Source: Terramyces sp. JEL0728
Taxonomy: Eukaryota > Chytridiomycota > Chytridiomycetes > Rhizophydiales > Terramycetaceae
Length of the DNA: 64,000 nt
NCBI GenBank assembly: GCA_027603945.1
Contig: JADIIU010000020.1
Span: 93,151-157,150 of the forward strand
Reading direction: 5' to 3'
Below, one piece after another: positions 48,617 through 58,718 of the stretch. The position numbers and the translations under genes were made by a program. The notes beneath the pieces are model-generated. The model did no database searches. It worked only from the letters and a program-made list of their open reading frames with translations, and was not told the DNA's origin. Within the stretch, counting starts at the first letter, position 1. Each line of letters begins with the position of its first letter.

Positions 48617-49957
48617 ATGTCCTTCAACGGAAGAGAGTATATAGCATATACCACGCCGTCCGCAATCATAATAGGAATTGGAGTCCATTCGCTCTTCAGT
48701 GCAGCCATAATGCTGGGAAATGTGGAAAACAAAAAGACTCCAGTGTGGAGAGTGTCGCTATTATCACTAATTCTATTGGTCATATTCATGGGCCTTCAAT
48801 TTCATATAGTAGACTTTTTCACTTCGCCATATTTAACACTAGATGGATATTTCGACTATGTATTCTGCGCTGGATATATTACAAATATCTTGCTAACGAT
48901 TTCAATTTCTGCTTTGCTGCTGATGAGAGTAAAGATCTTTTATGCTGAAAGGAAGGCATTGTACTATGGAATGGTTGCATTCGGAATAATTGTTATTTTG
49001 TTGAAAGGATTCGGCGATTTCCTTGGGATTCTTGTTTCTTATCAAACTGGACTTGGACAATACGCAAGTCCTATGGACCATCCGTATTACAGAAGCATTG
49101 CATTGGTTATGGCTGCAGCAACCGCTTTTGAAGCAGTATACTCGGCTCTTGGGTCGTACCTATTCATTTCGTTCTTGTTGTCTGCCTCTCACAGCGATTC
49201 CGCAATAGATAAGGTCAGAATGGTAAAAGAAGAAGTCATTAGTTTGTCAGTGATTATGTTTGCGGAACTCGTTATGACAATACTCGCAATCTGGGTTAAA
49301 TTTGACGACAATTACATTAGCCATGTAGCGTTCTGTAATCCCTAGCTGACCATAGTTATGCCCTCATTCGTATACGCGTTGGAGTTGAAGACATTTCTGG
49401 CTCTATCCTATCATTCAGCAAAGAAGATTATCAGTGCTCAAAAGACTTCGACAAAAATTCCAGGAGTTTACTCTACCAATGATACTGGTGAAAAGCAGTT
49501 CCCAAGCGTCGTCAATCAGTCCCAATACTCTAATTATGCTTCCAAGCAGTACTCTGAATTTACTTCTCACAATGCTCCAAAGAGCGCAGAAGACAGGTGG
49601 GATCCAACAAAGGTCGAGCAAGTGGACTATCAAGACCAATTTGCCGTCAAGGATCCAGACTATCAAGAAAAGAAATCCTTGGAAACTCACAGAGAAGAAT
49701 ACGACGATAATAGCGCGGTTGATACTACATTTGACCAGTATCCAAGAGAAGTAAGACCGACTGCTCTCATGCTGGGGTTGAACGGTACAAGCTTTGGTTA
49801 TGGTCCTGGGTACATGGTTGGAGAACAAAAGGAAGCAGAGATTGAAAGAAAGTTGAGTGTTACCAGGCCATCTTTGCCAGCCAGAACCAATTCAACAAAA
49901 TCAAACAAATTCTTTCCTCCTAGACCAGAACGGCCAATGAGTCCTCTACTCGAATAA
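48617..49957 (+). CDS. Seven-helix membrane protein with long cytosolic tail, candidate receptor
   Basis: Spliced length is 439 residues, with one 21-nt intron (49335-49355). Seven hydrophobic helices lie in residues about 15-265 (for example AIIIGIGVHSLFSAAIML, VSLLSLILLVIFMGLQFHI, ITNILLTISISALLLM, MVAFGIIVILLKGFGDFLGI, VISLSVIMFAELVMTILAIW), followed by a hydrophilic tail of about 170 residues. The topology (short exposed N terminus, 7 TM, long tail) suits a GPCR-like receptor, and a group I G-alpha is encoded at 2.6 kb, but no family motif was recognised. A transporter or sensor is possible. Confidence 0.7.
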
Positions 49958-50190
49958 AATATTTTTATAGAAATCAAATATTTTTTGCAAGTACCCACAT
50001 CAGCCTCAACCAACAACGGCCATCCATACACCGTAGAAATATATTTCCGTGATGCGAGTGACAAGAGTAAACCGGCTGCTGAGAATCGTTCCAGCGTACC
50101 TGCTACGTCACAAAACGAGAACAAACTTGTTTCATAATGAAACATTCATGTCCAAAACCTTGCTTTTGCCACAGGAAAAATGCGGCGCTG

Positions 50191-50200
50191 CTATAAAAAG
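50191..50200 (+). promoter_or_regulatory. TATA-like box of the septin gene
   Basis: CTATAAAAAG starts 42 bp before the septin ATG at 50233, within a mildly GC-richer segment. Position and sequence fit a core promoter with a short 5' leader. Confidence 0.45.
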
Positions 50201-50232
50201 CCCAAATCCAACTGCCTTTTCAAACAGTCGGT

Positions 50233-51279
50233 ATGAGCAGAATCCTCAAGGGAAGAAAAAACAATAGCGTCCCTCTCAATCTCATGGTCGCTGGCCACTC
50301 CAGAACCGGGAAGACTGATTTTATATACACTTTATTTGAAACCCTCAGTGTACAGAAAGTAATTCCTGAAAACGAAAAAGAAGAAACAACTGCAATGTTT
50401 CCGCTTGATGTAACTGTCCCAACAGCGTCGCCTGTCAGAATAGAATTCAGTGATCCATACAATTCAACCAAAATTTTATTGCGATTTATCGATACTCCCG
50501 GACTGGATATTCCTAGTGGTATTCATAGAGCTCCGCCTTCCAGTATTCCTGGATTGGAGTACGCCGCACATCAGTATGCCGATCTGTTGGTTGGCTACAT
50601 TGAACAGCAATTTCAAGCAACTCTTGAACAGGAATCCAAGGTCCGTCGTAATCCAAAATCCCCAGATTACCAAGTGCATGCTTGTTTATATTTACTTAAT
50701 CCTGATGTCATTCTCGCATCCAAAGGGTTGACAATCATGGACAAAGTCGTACTTGAGCAATTGACCGAAAAAACGAATGTTATCCCTTGCTTGGCAAAAT
50801 CAGTAAGAAATTATTAACGCTAGGATTTAATTACCGTCAGAGATTTGGAATTAATTAAAGGGTATATTCGCAGTGATTTGGCAAATCTCCCTGTTTATTC
50901 GTTCCCAGAAGAGGATTTGGAGGAAGACGAGATTTACCTTCAATCCATGATTCCATTCTGCATGGTTAATTCTGAAGAACTGTACAGCGAGGTTGGATCA
51001 AAGAGAGCGATGGGGATCATTGTTGAAGGCAAAAAGGTATTGGGAAGAGAATATCTTTGGGGAACCATTGAAGTAGAAAATCCAAAGCACTGCGATTTCG
51101 ATGCCCTAAAATCTGCTCTCCTCGGAACACATTTAGAAGATTTGAGATTGTCAACCAGAGAAGAATTCTATGAAAAATGGAGAACTGAAAGCTTGACCAA
51201 ATCACGCAGCTCTCTTTTGCTACCAGCCGACTTGAAGACAAAAATGGATCTGGTAGCTATGGAACCTTTAGAAGAATAG
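50233..51279 (+). CDS. Septin, divergent
   Basis: Septins are GTP-binding filament proteins that mark cell poles and division sites in fungi. The spliced protein has 341 residues with one 21-nt intron (50803-50823) inside the AKSD motif. GTPase motifs: P loop GHSRTGKTDFI, G3 DTPGLDIP and G4 LAKSDLITVRD. The septin unique element contains LGREYLWGTIEVENPKHCDF. The usual C-terminal coiled coil is not seen before the TAG at 51277. A protein-like exon lies in frame beyond a strong donor right after that stop, so the C terminus may be longer (see findings). Confidence 0.92.
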
Positions 51280-51305
51280 GTTAGTAAATTGTCTAATATA
51301 CAAAG

Positions 51306-51491
51306 ATTATTTTTGAGTTTTTAGAATTATTGGCGGCTATCCAATCTACTGAAGAATGTGCGGCCCTGACCTTATATCTGTCCGCATCAGTTGATCAGAC
51401 ACAGAAAAGTATCATTCGTGGTCTGGACTATGGTCTCTCTTCTACTCGACTTGAATTAACATCCAGCAACCAGAAATTGGAGAGAGGTTGA
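51306..51491 (+). CDS. In-frame downstream exon-like segment of the septin gene
   Basis: The septin stop TAG is followed at once by GTTAGT, a strong donor, and a 26-nt GT...AAAG segment with TCTAATATAC near its end. The segment after it is open in the same phase: FEFLELLAAIQSTEECAALT, then SASVDQTQKSIIRGLDYGLS, to a TGA at 51491. It could be a 3' exon whose inclusion depends on stop readthrough or alternative splicing (a donor 27 nt earlier would skip the stop), or a decayed C terminus. No family was recognised. Confidence 0.35.
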   Translation: MIFEFLELLAAIQSTEECAALTLYLSASVDQTQKSIIRGLDYGLSSTRLELTSSNQKLERG

Positions 51492-51623
51492 GTAAATGGT
51501 AATGTTTGCCGTTCTGTAGCTGTCATTTACCTTGTGAGGAATCTTTAAGTCGCGTGATTGTGGTAAACTTACCATTGACATTACGAAAAATAAATAGAAG
51601 CTGATTTATGTGACCTCATCAAG

Positions 51624-52946
51624 ATGTATACAAAGCTTCTTTACGCTGCTCTAACCCATCAGGCTGCTTTGACTACTGGTGTTGCTGCCGATCCTTCTTT
51701 GCCTCCAACTGGAGAACCAATCGGCCCTGGATCTGCTACGCCAAACTACTTGCCTCCGTTCCCAATTACAGTTAACAACGAGAAACTCGCTACATCATTG
51801 ACGATTGATGCTAACTGGCGGTGGGTCCACACCAAAACTGGATACACCAACTGCTATAATAATGGATGGGATAAATCGCTTTGTCCTGATGCTGCTACTT
51901 GTGCAAAGAATTGTGTTCTTGAAGGAGTAAGCCAATCCCAATGGCAAGGAACGTATGGTGTAGCTGTCCAAGGAAATCAAGCTAAACTTGGACTAGTCAC
52001 CGGAAGCAACATTGGTTCAAGATTGTTCTTGTTGGATCCTACTAGCAACTCTTACCAAGGGTTCTATTTGAAAAACCGCGAATTTTCATTTACAGTCGAT
52101 ACTTCAACACTCGGATGCGGTATCAACGGTGCTTTGTACTTTGTTCAAATGCAGCTAAGTAACTCTAATTCAAATGCAGCAGGGCCGGCTTTCGGTACGG
52201 GCTATGGCGATGCTCAATGCCCTTCAGACATCAAATATGTCAACGGAATTCCAAATGTTGGACAGACACCGATTCAAGTTTGTTCGCCAGAGATGGATAT
52301 TTGGGAAGCTAACAGTATCTGCCATGCAATGACTCCTCACGCGTGCAAGTACTCTGGGGTGACAGTTTGCAATGGCGATGTTGATTGTGGCAATGGTGCA
52401 GATAGGCCAAATGGACAATGTGATAAAGATGGTGCTGATTATAATCCTTTCAGAGTTGGCGACACCAGCTACTATGGGGTTGGAAAGACTATTGACACTG
52501 CCAAGCCAATAACTGTCATTACTCAATTCGTTACTAGTGACGGTACAGATCACGGCGATCTGGTCCAAATTAACCGTATCTTTGAACAAAACGGTAGATA
52601 TATCAAGGGATACAATATCACCGATGCAAGTGCCAATGCGAGAAAGACTCTATTCGACGAACCAAACGTATTCAAAGCATTGGGCGGACTAAAGAGAGTG
52701 GGCGACTTGCTCGAAACTCCTATGGTTCTTGTAATGTCTGTTTGGGGCGATACTCAATTCAACATGGAATGGCTTGACTCTACTTATCCTGAAGGTTCGA
52801 CCAAACTAGGATCTGTTCGTGGGAGCTGTCCTCACGGAACCTATCAACAATCCGTCAACGCCAATTCCAATTCTTGGGTGCAATACAGTGACGTAAAGGT
52901 AGAAGTTTCGTTAACATAGATCGGCCCGATTGTAACTAAAGTCTAG
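51624..52946 (+). CDS. GH7 cellobiohydrolase/endoglucanase, secreted, no CBM
   Basis: Spliced length is 433 residues; a 21-nt intron (52899-52919) precedes the last exon ending KIGPIVTKV. GH7 features: LTIDANWRWVHTKTGYTNCY, NGALYFVQM, GYGDAQCPSDIKYVNG and the catalytic EMDIWEAN (nucleophile and acid Glu with the intervening Asp). Many paired Cys are present. A hydrophobic N terminus (MYTKLLYAALTHQAAL) is a probable signal peptide. There is no carbohydrate-binding module or Ser/Thr linker at the C terminus. GH7 enzymes release cellobiose from cellulose; in a zoosporic organism this suggests attack on algal or plant cell walls. Confidence 0.95.
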
Positions 52947-53260
52947 AATTCAATAAAGCACCAGTCAAAAGTTTCTTTTGTATTGTTGGATCAATATACC
53001 GAGTTTTGCGCAAATTAAAAACCACTGCCATTGGATTGCTGGATGGGGGATGTAAGAGGGGTTGATCGTGTGCACAAAAGAAAGTCATACCGCATGACTC
53101 AATGGTGCTACCACAGCAAAAGAAACAGGCAATTTCCCACAGACCCAACTGACCTTTTTAGGCAGATCATGCAAGATACCACATGAAAGTGAATAACGAT
53201 AAATCAATTAGAACTCCATATATTATGGTAAAAAAAGGAAATTAAAATACAGGTGACGAC
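52947..53260. other. Spacer between convergent genes
   Basis: About 310 bp lie between GH7 (plus) and the C2H2 gene (minus). A minus ORF (52936-53148) is present but overlaps the GH7 end and has no supporting feature. It probably holds the two 3' UTRs. Nothing else was recognised. Confidence 0.4.
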
Positions 53261-54697
53261 TTAATGATGACTATTGTCAAAAGCCTGGTTAAAGTGAGGT
53301 GGAGATACGTTTCCTTGTTGGAATGCAGATTGAGGTGGGGAGATTTGACCGTTTTGTTGCGTATACTGCACAGATTGAGGGCCAAACTTTGAGAAATCCA
53401 TTGTCAAGTTGCTCATAGATGGCTCGGCACTGCGCGGTGGATACAAAGGAGAGACCATTGAGGCGCTGAAACGTCTGTCGTCAGGCTTGGAGGAATAGTC
53501 CATAAAGTGAGGTTGGGCAGTGTGAGGTTGGATGTGGTAGACACTGAACTCGGTGTTGATTCTTGGTGGTTGTGGTCTGGTTCTAGTTGGCACTTTGGAA
53601 AAAGGTTCTGGATTATAGACACGATTGTAGGGTATATTCATATCATTTTGGCGTAGACTGCTAAGTTGAAAGTCGTTGGACATATTATTTGGAATGGAGT
53701 TGGACATTTGATAATTCTGGTTTTGATCTGGGCCAATTAAAAGGTGACTAAGATCGTTAATATTCAAATTTTCGTTCTCTGCGCGAGGAACATTTTCCTT
53801 TACGCTTGAAAGCAACATTTGATTGTGGTTTTCTTCGGGAGATCGAGAGTTGTTTCGGTAGTTGTGTTCAGGAAGTAATCCGGAATACAACCCGGTTGAA
53901 TCTTGAGAAAGCGCTCGGTGAGAAGTAATTGGATCGCCTTCTCTTCCTTCATAGATGGAGCCCAAGTTCATGGCAGGGTTAGAGTATTCTTGCTGCTTCA
54001 TTTCAAAGTTTTCAGATTCGACCTTTACAGGGAAATAGTTTTGGCGAGAGTTGTATTGGGTGTTGTATGGTGGAATGTAAGATCTGAAAGCGCCAGTCAA
54101 GTCTTGGGGCGGAGAGTGTCGAGGAGTGCTTTCAGGAGTAATTTGTGGAGTTGGAAGGTCGGCTCTTTTAAATTCCGAATATTCATTAGTTTGTACAGTA
54201 GTTACAGGTTTGAATCCTTGATTAGTTGATTGTGAGTTATGTACAGTCCTTTCGTGCTCGTTCAATAATTTACGAGTTGCAAAGTGTTCCTGGCAAGGGC
54301 GGAAAGAACAAGGGAAAGGGAAAGCAAAGTGGTGAGTTCGACGATGGCGGGCTAACGATGAAGTCTGGCTGTTAAGTAAATCTTACATCGTTGAAGGCTT
54401 TTGTACATCCCTCGAAAGGACAAAGGTTTGGTTTCTCCCCGGTGTGAGTACTAATGATTAATGTAGCAAGTACCGGTAATGAATCTTTACAGCAGATCTT
54501 TGCATGAAAGCCTTTCCACAGTCTGGCCAGACGCACTTGAAGGGCCGATCATTCAAGTGAATTCGAAGATGTCTCGTAACATCCGTTTTACGCATAAAAT
54601 GTTTTCCACAGCCAGACCAAGGACAGGGAAACTTGCGCTCTGGTCTACCATCGTTATGTATATCCTTATGCGACTGATCTATACTGTCTTGGTTCAT
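53261..54697 (-). CDS. C2H2 zinc finger transcription factor, four N-terminal fingers
   Basis: Spliced length is 463 residues; introns are 54451-54473 (23 nt) and 54365-54386 (22 nt). Four fingers occupy residues about 22-140: FPCPWSGCGKHFMRKTDVTR, FKCVWPDCGKAFMQRSAVK, LCPFEGCTKAFNDTSSLAR and FPCSFRPCQEHFATRKLL, with a classic HTGEKP linker between fingers 2 and 3. The C-x4-C spacing recalls Zic/GLI/TFIIIA-type fungal factors. The remaining 320 residues are disordered, rich in Asn, Gln, Pro and Ser, as in activation domains. A large upstream region without genes suggests complex regulation. Confidence 0.9.
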
Positions 54698-55998
54698 TGG
54701 AAAATGACTCGTAAAAGTTTCTTGTCTTTTTATCCGATTTGTTTGGGTGGCACTTTTTGGGGGGTTAAAGCAAATTTTTTCAAAGGACCTTGCATGGAAA
54801 AAGGACTATTTGGATATTTTAGGAAGCCAAATTAGTAAATTGAGTGGAATACAATGAAACCCGTGCTTGCACAGGGAGGGAGGAAGGGGAACAAAAGCCC
54901 TTCTACTCGCTGGAAGCTGCTGGGAGATGAATAGCGATAGCAGTTATCATCAGCCTCAGGATTTTTCACTCCTCCCATCAAAGTGAGGCTTGTATTTAGT
55001 GGCGTTCATTTCCTCACCTATGGTTACACAAGGGCAAACTTGAGAGAAAATTTAAATTAAATAAAATGAAAAGTGTCTGGCGTATATAGTCGTAAACCAA
55101 AGTTGGAGCGAATACAATTCCGCCGTTTGCAGCACGATTTTCTCGTCGAAAAAGCCTCATCTCCAGCTTGCATGAATGATTCAATCCACATGTTACACTC
55201 GCGCGCTGTTCAAGGGGTCTCTCACGTTGTATCGCGTACAAATGAAAAAAAATTATATATACCAATTAGCATAAACCTGCCGGGCGGAATAGAGAGGTTC
55301 TCCAGGAAGGTAGCAGTGTTTGAATTTTCATGCAGTTTGTCTGCACACTTTTGAAATTGTATCCAGCGCTGCTTTTCCTTTTTGAGCGGGTGGCTCACGC
55401 TTCCTCTCCTTCAGATCGTCCAATTGGAAAGGCAGCTGGGGTTGGAGATTACGGTAAACCAAATACGGCCGCAGATTAAGCTTTTCCGATAACGGCGCTG
55501 TGGAAACCCTGGTGCTCTGTTGATCATTTAAATTTGTTGTGGCCAATGCCAAGGTCTTTGATCACCATGACATAAGAGCACAGAACTACCTTTCAAAGGC
55601 TGTGAATTCAATGGATTCCAAAGAGGAACCAAAGCCCCAATTGCAAAAGGGAAAAATTACTATATTTAGATGGGGCTCATATTATTACTTTTGACGAAAA
55701 AGCATTAATTACATTTTAATCAGTGGAATCAGTGCTCACCTGGCCGCTTTGAGGTAGTACGCTATCAATGCATTTTTGCTTTCAAAATCATGAAATACAA
55801 AGCAGTCTATGCCGTAAAGCTTCATTGGCTCTGAGTGATTGCTTTATTGGAAACAAAGCCAAGGAATTACGAATTCCACAAGCTGGCTATTTGGTGAGAG
55901 GTCAAGATTATTTGGTGAGAGGTCAAGATTATTTGGTGAGAGGTCAAGATTATTTGTAGCGTCCAACTAATAGGAAATGAGTTTATTGGATAGTTAAA
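54698..55998. other. Longest gene-free region, regulatory or with unresolved small ORFs
   Basis: About 1.3 kb lies upstream of the C2H2 gene and downstream of the Ctr gene. It contains a 21-bp tandem repeat (55888-55956) and a 74-codon minus ORF (55328-55552, MALATTNLNDQQSTRVST...) of doubtful status. Long spacers are otherwise rare here. The C2H2 factor's regulatory region is the simplest explanation. Confidence 0.45.
55888..55956 (+). repeat. 21-bp tandem repeat, about 3.3 copies
   Basis: Three perfect copies of a 21-bp unit (TATTTGGTGAGAGGTCAAGA plus T) start at 55888, 55909 and 55930, followed by a partial TATTTG. Read in one frame it encodes a YLVRGQD heptad, but the ORF containing it has no other support. 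Perfect identity implies recent expansion. Confidence 0.9.
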
Positions 55999-57048
55999 TT
56001 AATGGCAGTCGACTTTGGTGATTTCTTCCGTGTCAAAATCTTCATTTAATCTGGTGACTGAGAGTTTGTAGATAGGGGCAAATGCAAACGTGCCAGCGCC
56101 ATAGCCAACGACTACTGCGAAAAACAAACCAGTGTTAAAAGACATTACAATTAACATCAACAAGTAACTGATTGAGATTGAGACTAATCTCATCACTCCG
56201 CGAACAAAAGCAACTTTGAATCCTTTAAACCCAGCAGAAGCACCAGCAATGTGAGACCAAATTGGTGCGGTAGATTTGGTAGCAACATCGTTTGCCCATA
56301 CCCGTTCCATTATTGCTAATCCAACATGTAGCGCTTCATGAAGCATCGCAGCAATAAAAGTAACAATCCAGGCGATTGCATACTGTCCATTGTCCTTTGG
56401 CACCCAGCCTTGGAATAGAATATAATCAGTAATACCTCCGTGGAAGAACATTTGCATTTGTGGCACCAAATTACCAGTTGATGGGGTTGCGCACCAAGAC
56501 AGAGTAGGCGCGGCCTTGCACATGGCATTGTACGTTGAACACTGGCTCATAGTAGGCATAGTTTGGCATAGTTGGGCATATGTAGACATTATATCACAAT
56601 TAACGTATCCATCGTTTTCAGATTTGATTTGACAATTTTGGCATCCATCCATATTCATCTGTTGGCAAATATCGTAAACTAATTTCACTGCATCGGCGGT
56701 GGATGGCAATCCTGCAAGCGGTGTAGATGACATGCACTGTTTGTTTACTGAAGTGGATGGAGATGTCCCACACTGACTTGCAAAGCCCTTGCATTCAGAC
56801 ATGCCTGGCATGTCCAAACATAACGAGGTGTAGACAGAGAACGGAGAGCAGTATGAAGCGGTATTTGCGGCAGCCTGGCAATTGGTAGAAAGTGAACAGC
56901 CAACCATTTTAGGCATTTCTGTGCACAGTTGAGAGGATAGTAAAGTAGCATTTGCGTCAGCAATCACATACGAAGCGCAGTTTGTGTCTGTAGCATTTGT
57001 GGGGCAGACAGAGACAGCTTGGCCAAAAAGAACGAGGAACAAAACCAT
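55999..57048 (-). CDS. Ctr-family copper transporter with Cys-rich ectodomain
   Basis: A single-exon ORF of 349 residues. Signal peptide MVLFLVLFGQAVSV precedes an ectodomain of about 180 residues with some 20 Cys and three spaced repeats of the form L-C-x2-MP-x-M-x2-C (LCTEMPKMVGC, LCLDMPGMSEC, LCQTMPTMSQC). A Ctr core follows: VPQMQMFFHGG Met motif, TM1 (AIAWIVTFIAAMLHEALHV), TM2 with MLIVM (MxxxM copper gate) and TM3 with GYGAG (GxxxG packing). Ctr trimers import Cu(I). The Met/Cys repeats probably capture or hand over copper, which is inference. A TATA-like CCTATAAATA lies about 22-35 bp upstream of the ATG. Confidence 0.88.
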   Translation of the reverse strand: MVLFLVLFGQAVSVCPTNATDTNCASYVIADANATLLSSQLCTEMPKMVGCSLSTNCQAAANTASYCSPFSVYTSLCLDMPGMSECKGFASQCGTSPSTSVNKQCMSSTPLAGLPSTADAVKLVYDICQQMNMDGCQNCQIKSENDGYVNCDIMSTYAQLCQTMPTMSQCSTYNAMCKAAPTLSWCATPSTGNLVPQMQMFFHGGITDYILFQGWVPKDNGQYAIAWIVTFIAAMLHEALHVGLAIMERVWANDVATKSTAPIWSHIAGASAGFKGFKVAFVRGVMRLVSISISYLLMLIVMSFNTGLFFAVVVGYGAGTFAFAPIYKLSVTRLNEDFDTEEITKVDCH

Positions 57049-57449
57049 TTTCTTGCGTCTTTTTCGCCCTAGTATTTATAGGAAAGTAAAAAACGCCACC
57101 CATTCTTGAAGTTGAGTCAATGTTTTGAAACTAATATTTACAGCGCCAGTCAAGTTCTGGTTGGTGCTGAAGTAGCAGTGCATATCTTTCCGCTAAACTT
57201 GGAATTTTGAAAGCGAGGCAAGTTTGAGAAAATCAAAATCAAATTGTGGTGCACCGACTTGAAGTGAGGGATTTTGGCTGTGACTGAATCATAAGGTAGG
57301 TCCTATTTATCCGCGCGATACATAATACATGGTCGATTTGTTAAGGTTGGCGGTTAGTAGCCACGTATTATTGTCTGAACTTGGCTAGATCCGCGATAAC
57401 GATCACAAAGACAATAGCAGAACACCTAAACCATATAAGTAATGCGGTG
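57049..57449. other. Divergent promoter region (Ctr and MOCS3-like genes)
   Basis: About 400 bp separates the two divergent start codons. A TATA-like element for the Ctr gene is at 57070-57083 (minus). Possible copper-response elements were looked for by eye but none was convincing. No gene was recognised. Confidence 0.4.
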
Positions 57450-58671
57450 ATGTTTCCTCTGGCAATTTTTCAAATGCAAAAAACAGAACTTACGAATGAA
57501 GAAATCTCCCGATATTCTCGCCAGCTACTTTTACCATGCATCGGAACAGCAGGACAGGAAAAGATAGTTAAAGCGGCTGTATTGGTTGTTGGAGCAGGAG
57601 GTCTTGGTTCACCAGTATTGTTGTATCTTGCAGCAGCCGGTGTGGGTAAATTAGGTATAGTGGACTACGACAATTTAGAAACAAGCAACTTGCAGAGACA
57701 AATAGCCCACTCTGAAAAGCATGTCGGAACACCAAAAGTTGAATCTGCAAAATCAACCGTACAAAATCTGAATTCCAACACCAAAGTCGAAACGTACAAT
57801 TTATTGATTGATAAATCAAACGCAATGGAGATTGTGAGAGATTTTGATGTTGTTGTGGATGCGACTGATAATGTTGCAACCAGATATCTCTTGAATGATG
57901 CATGCGTGTTTCTAAAGAAGCCACTCGTATCTGCAGGAGCTCTCCGTATGGATGGCCAGCTGACTGTATACAATCATAATGGAGGTCCATGTTACAGGTG
58001 TGTCTTTCCGACTCCTCCGCCGGCAGAAACAGTAACAAATTGCAATGACGGAGGAGTATTAGGCGTAATCACGGGTATAATGGGTTCAATTCAAGCTCTT
58101 GAGGTTTTGAAAATTATAACTGGAATGGAATCTTCGTATGTCCAAAAGATGCTTCTATTTGACGGCATTTCAGGATCTTTCAGACAAATCAAAATCAGAC
58201 CAAGAAATCCAAAGTGCCAAGCATGTGGAGATCAGCCAACCATCACCGAACTGATTGATTACGTACAGTTTTGTGGAGCTGGAGCTCACGACAAAACACA
58301 AAGTCTAAATATACTAGACGACAAGCATCGAATTACAGTTTACGATTACAAAAATATTAGAGAAAGCAAGCAGGAGCATATACTATTAGATGTAAGAGAA
58401 AGAGTGCAGTTTGATATTTGCTCACTTGAAAATGCTGTCCACATCCCTTTTGCCAATCTGAATAAAAATCTAGATAAATTGGATCAGGAAAATCCTAATC
58501 AATACCCAGGTACTTTAATTTAACCCAGTGTATGTTGTGTGCAGGAGAGGGAACGACTCACAGTTGGCAGTCAGTTTGCTGAGAGAAAATGGAATTGGCA
58601 ACTGCTTTGATATAGCTGGCGGGCTGGATGAATGGGCAGCAAAGATTGACCATACATTTCCAACTTATTAA
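57450..58671 (+). CDS. MOCS3/UBA4 sulfur-carrier activating enzyme (ThiF plus rhodanese)
   Basis: Spliced length is 400 residues with one 19-nt intron (58510-58528). The E1-like ThiF domain carries the VLVVGAGGLGSPVLLYLAAA nucleotide loop, DNLETSNLQRQ, VVDATDNVATRYLLND, CxxC zinc pairs (PCYRCVF, CQACG) and the adenylation/thioester region. The C-terminal rhodanese domain (LLDVRERVQFDIC) ends in the active loop VCRRGNDSQ and GGLDEWA. It activates Urm1 and MOCS2A for tRNA thiolation and molybdopterin synthesis. The start could also be the Met at 57474 (MQKTELTNEE). Confidence 0.95.
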
Positions 58672-58718
58672 TAAAAATTGATACAATGGTGGATGAACTT
58701 TGCAAATTTAGAGTTTAT

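Noticed and set aside
51240..53000. Bacterial contamination as the source of GH7
   Set aside because: The gene has a 21-nt intron of the local type and lies between intron-containing eukaryotic genes.
54365..54382. An 18-nt intron in the C2H2 gene
   Set aside because: The phase only works with the acceptor four bases further on, giving a 22-nt intron and the correct third finger.
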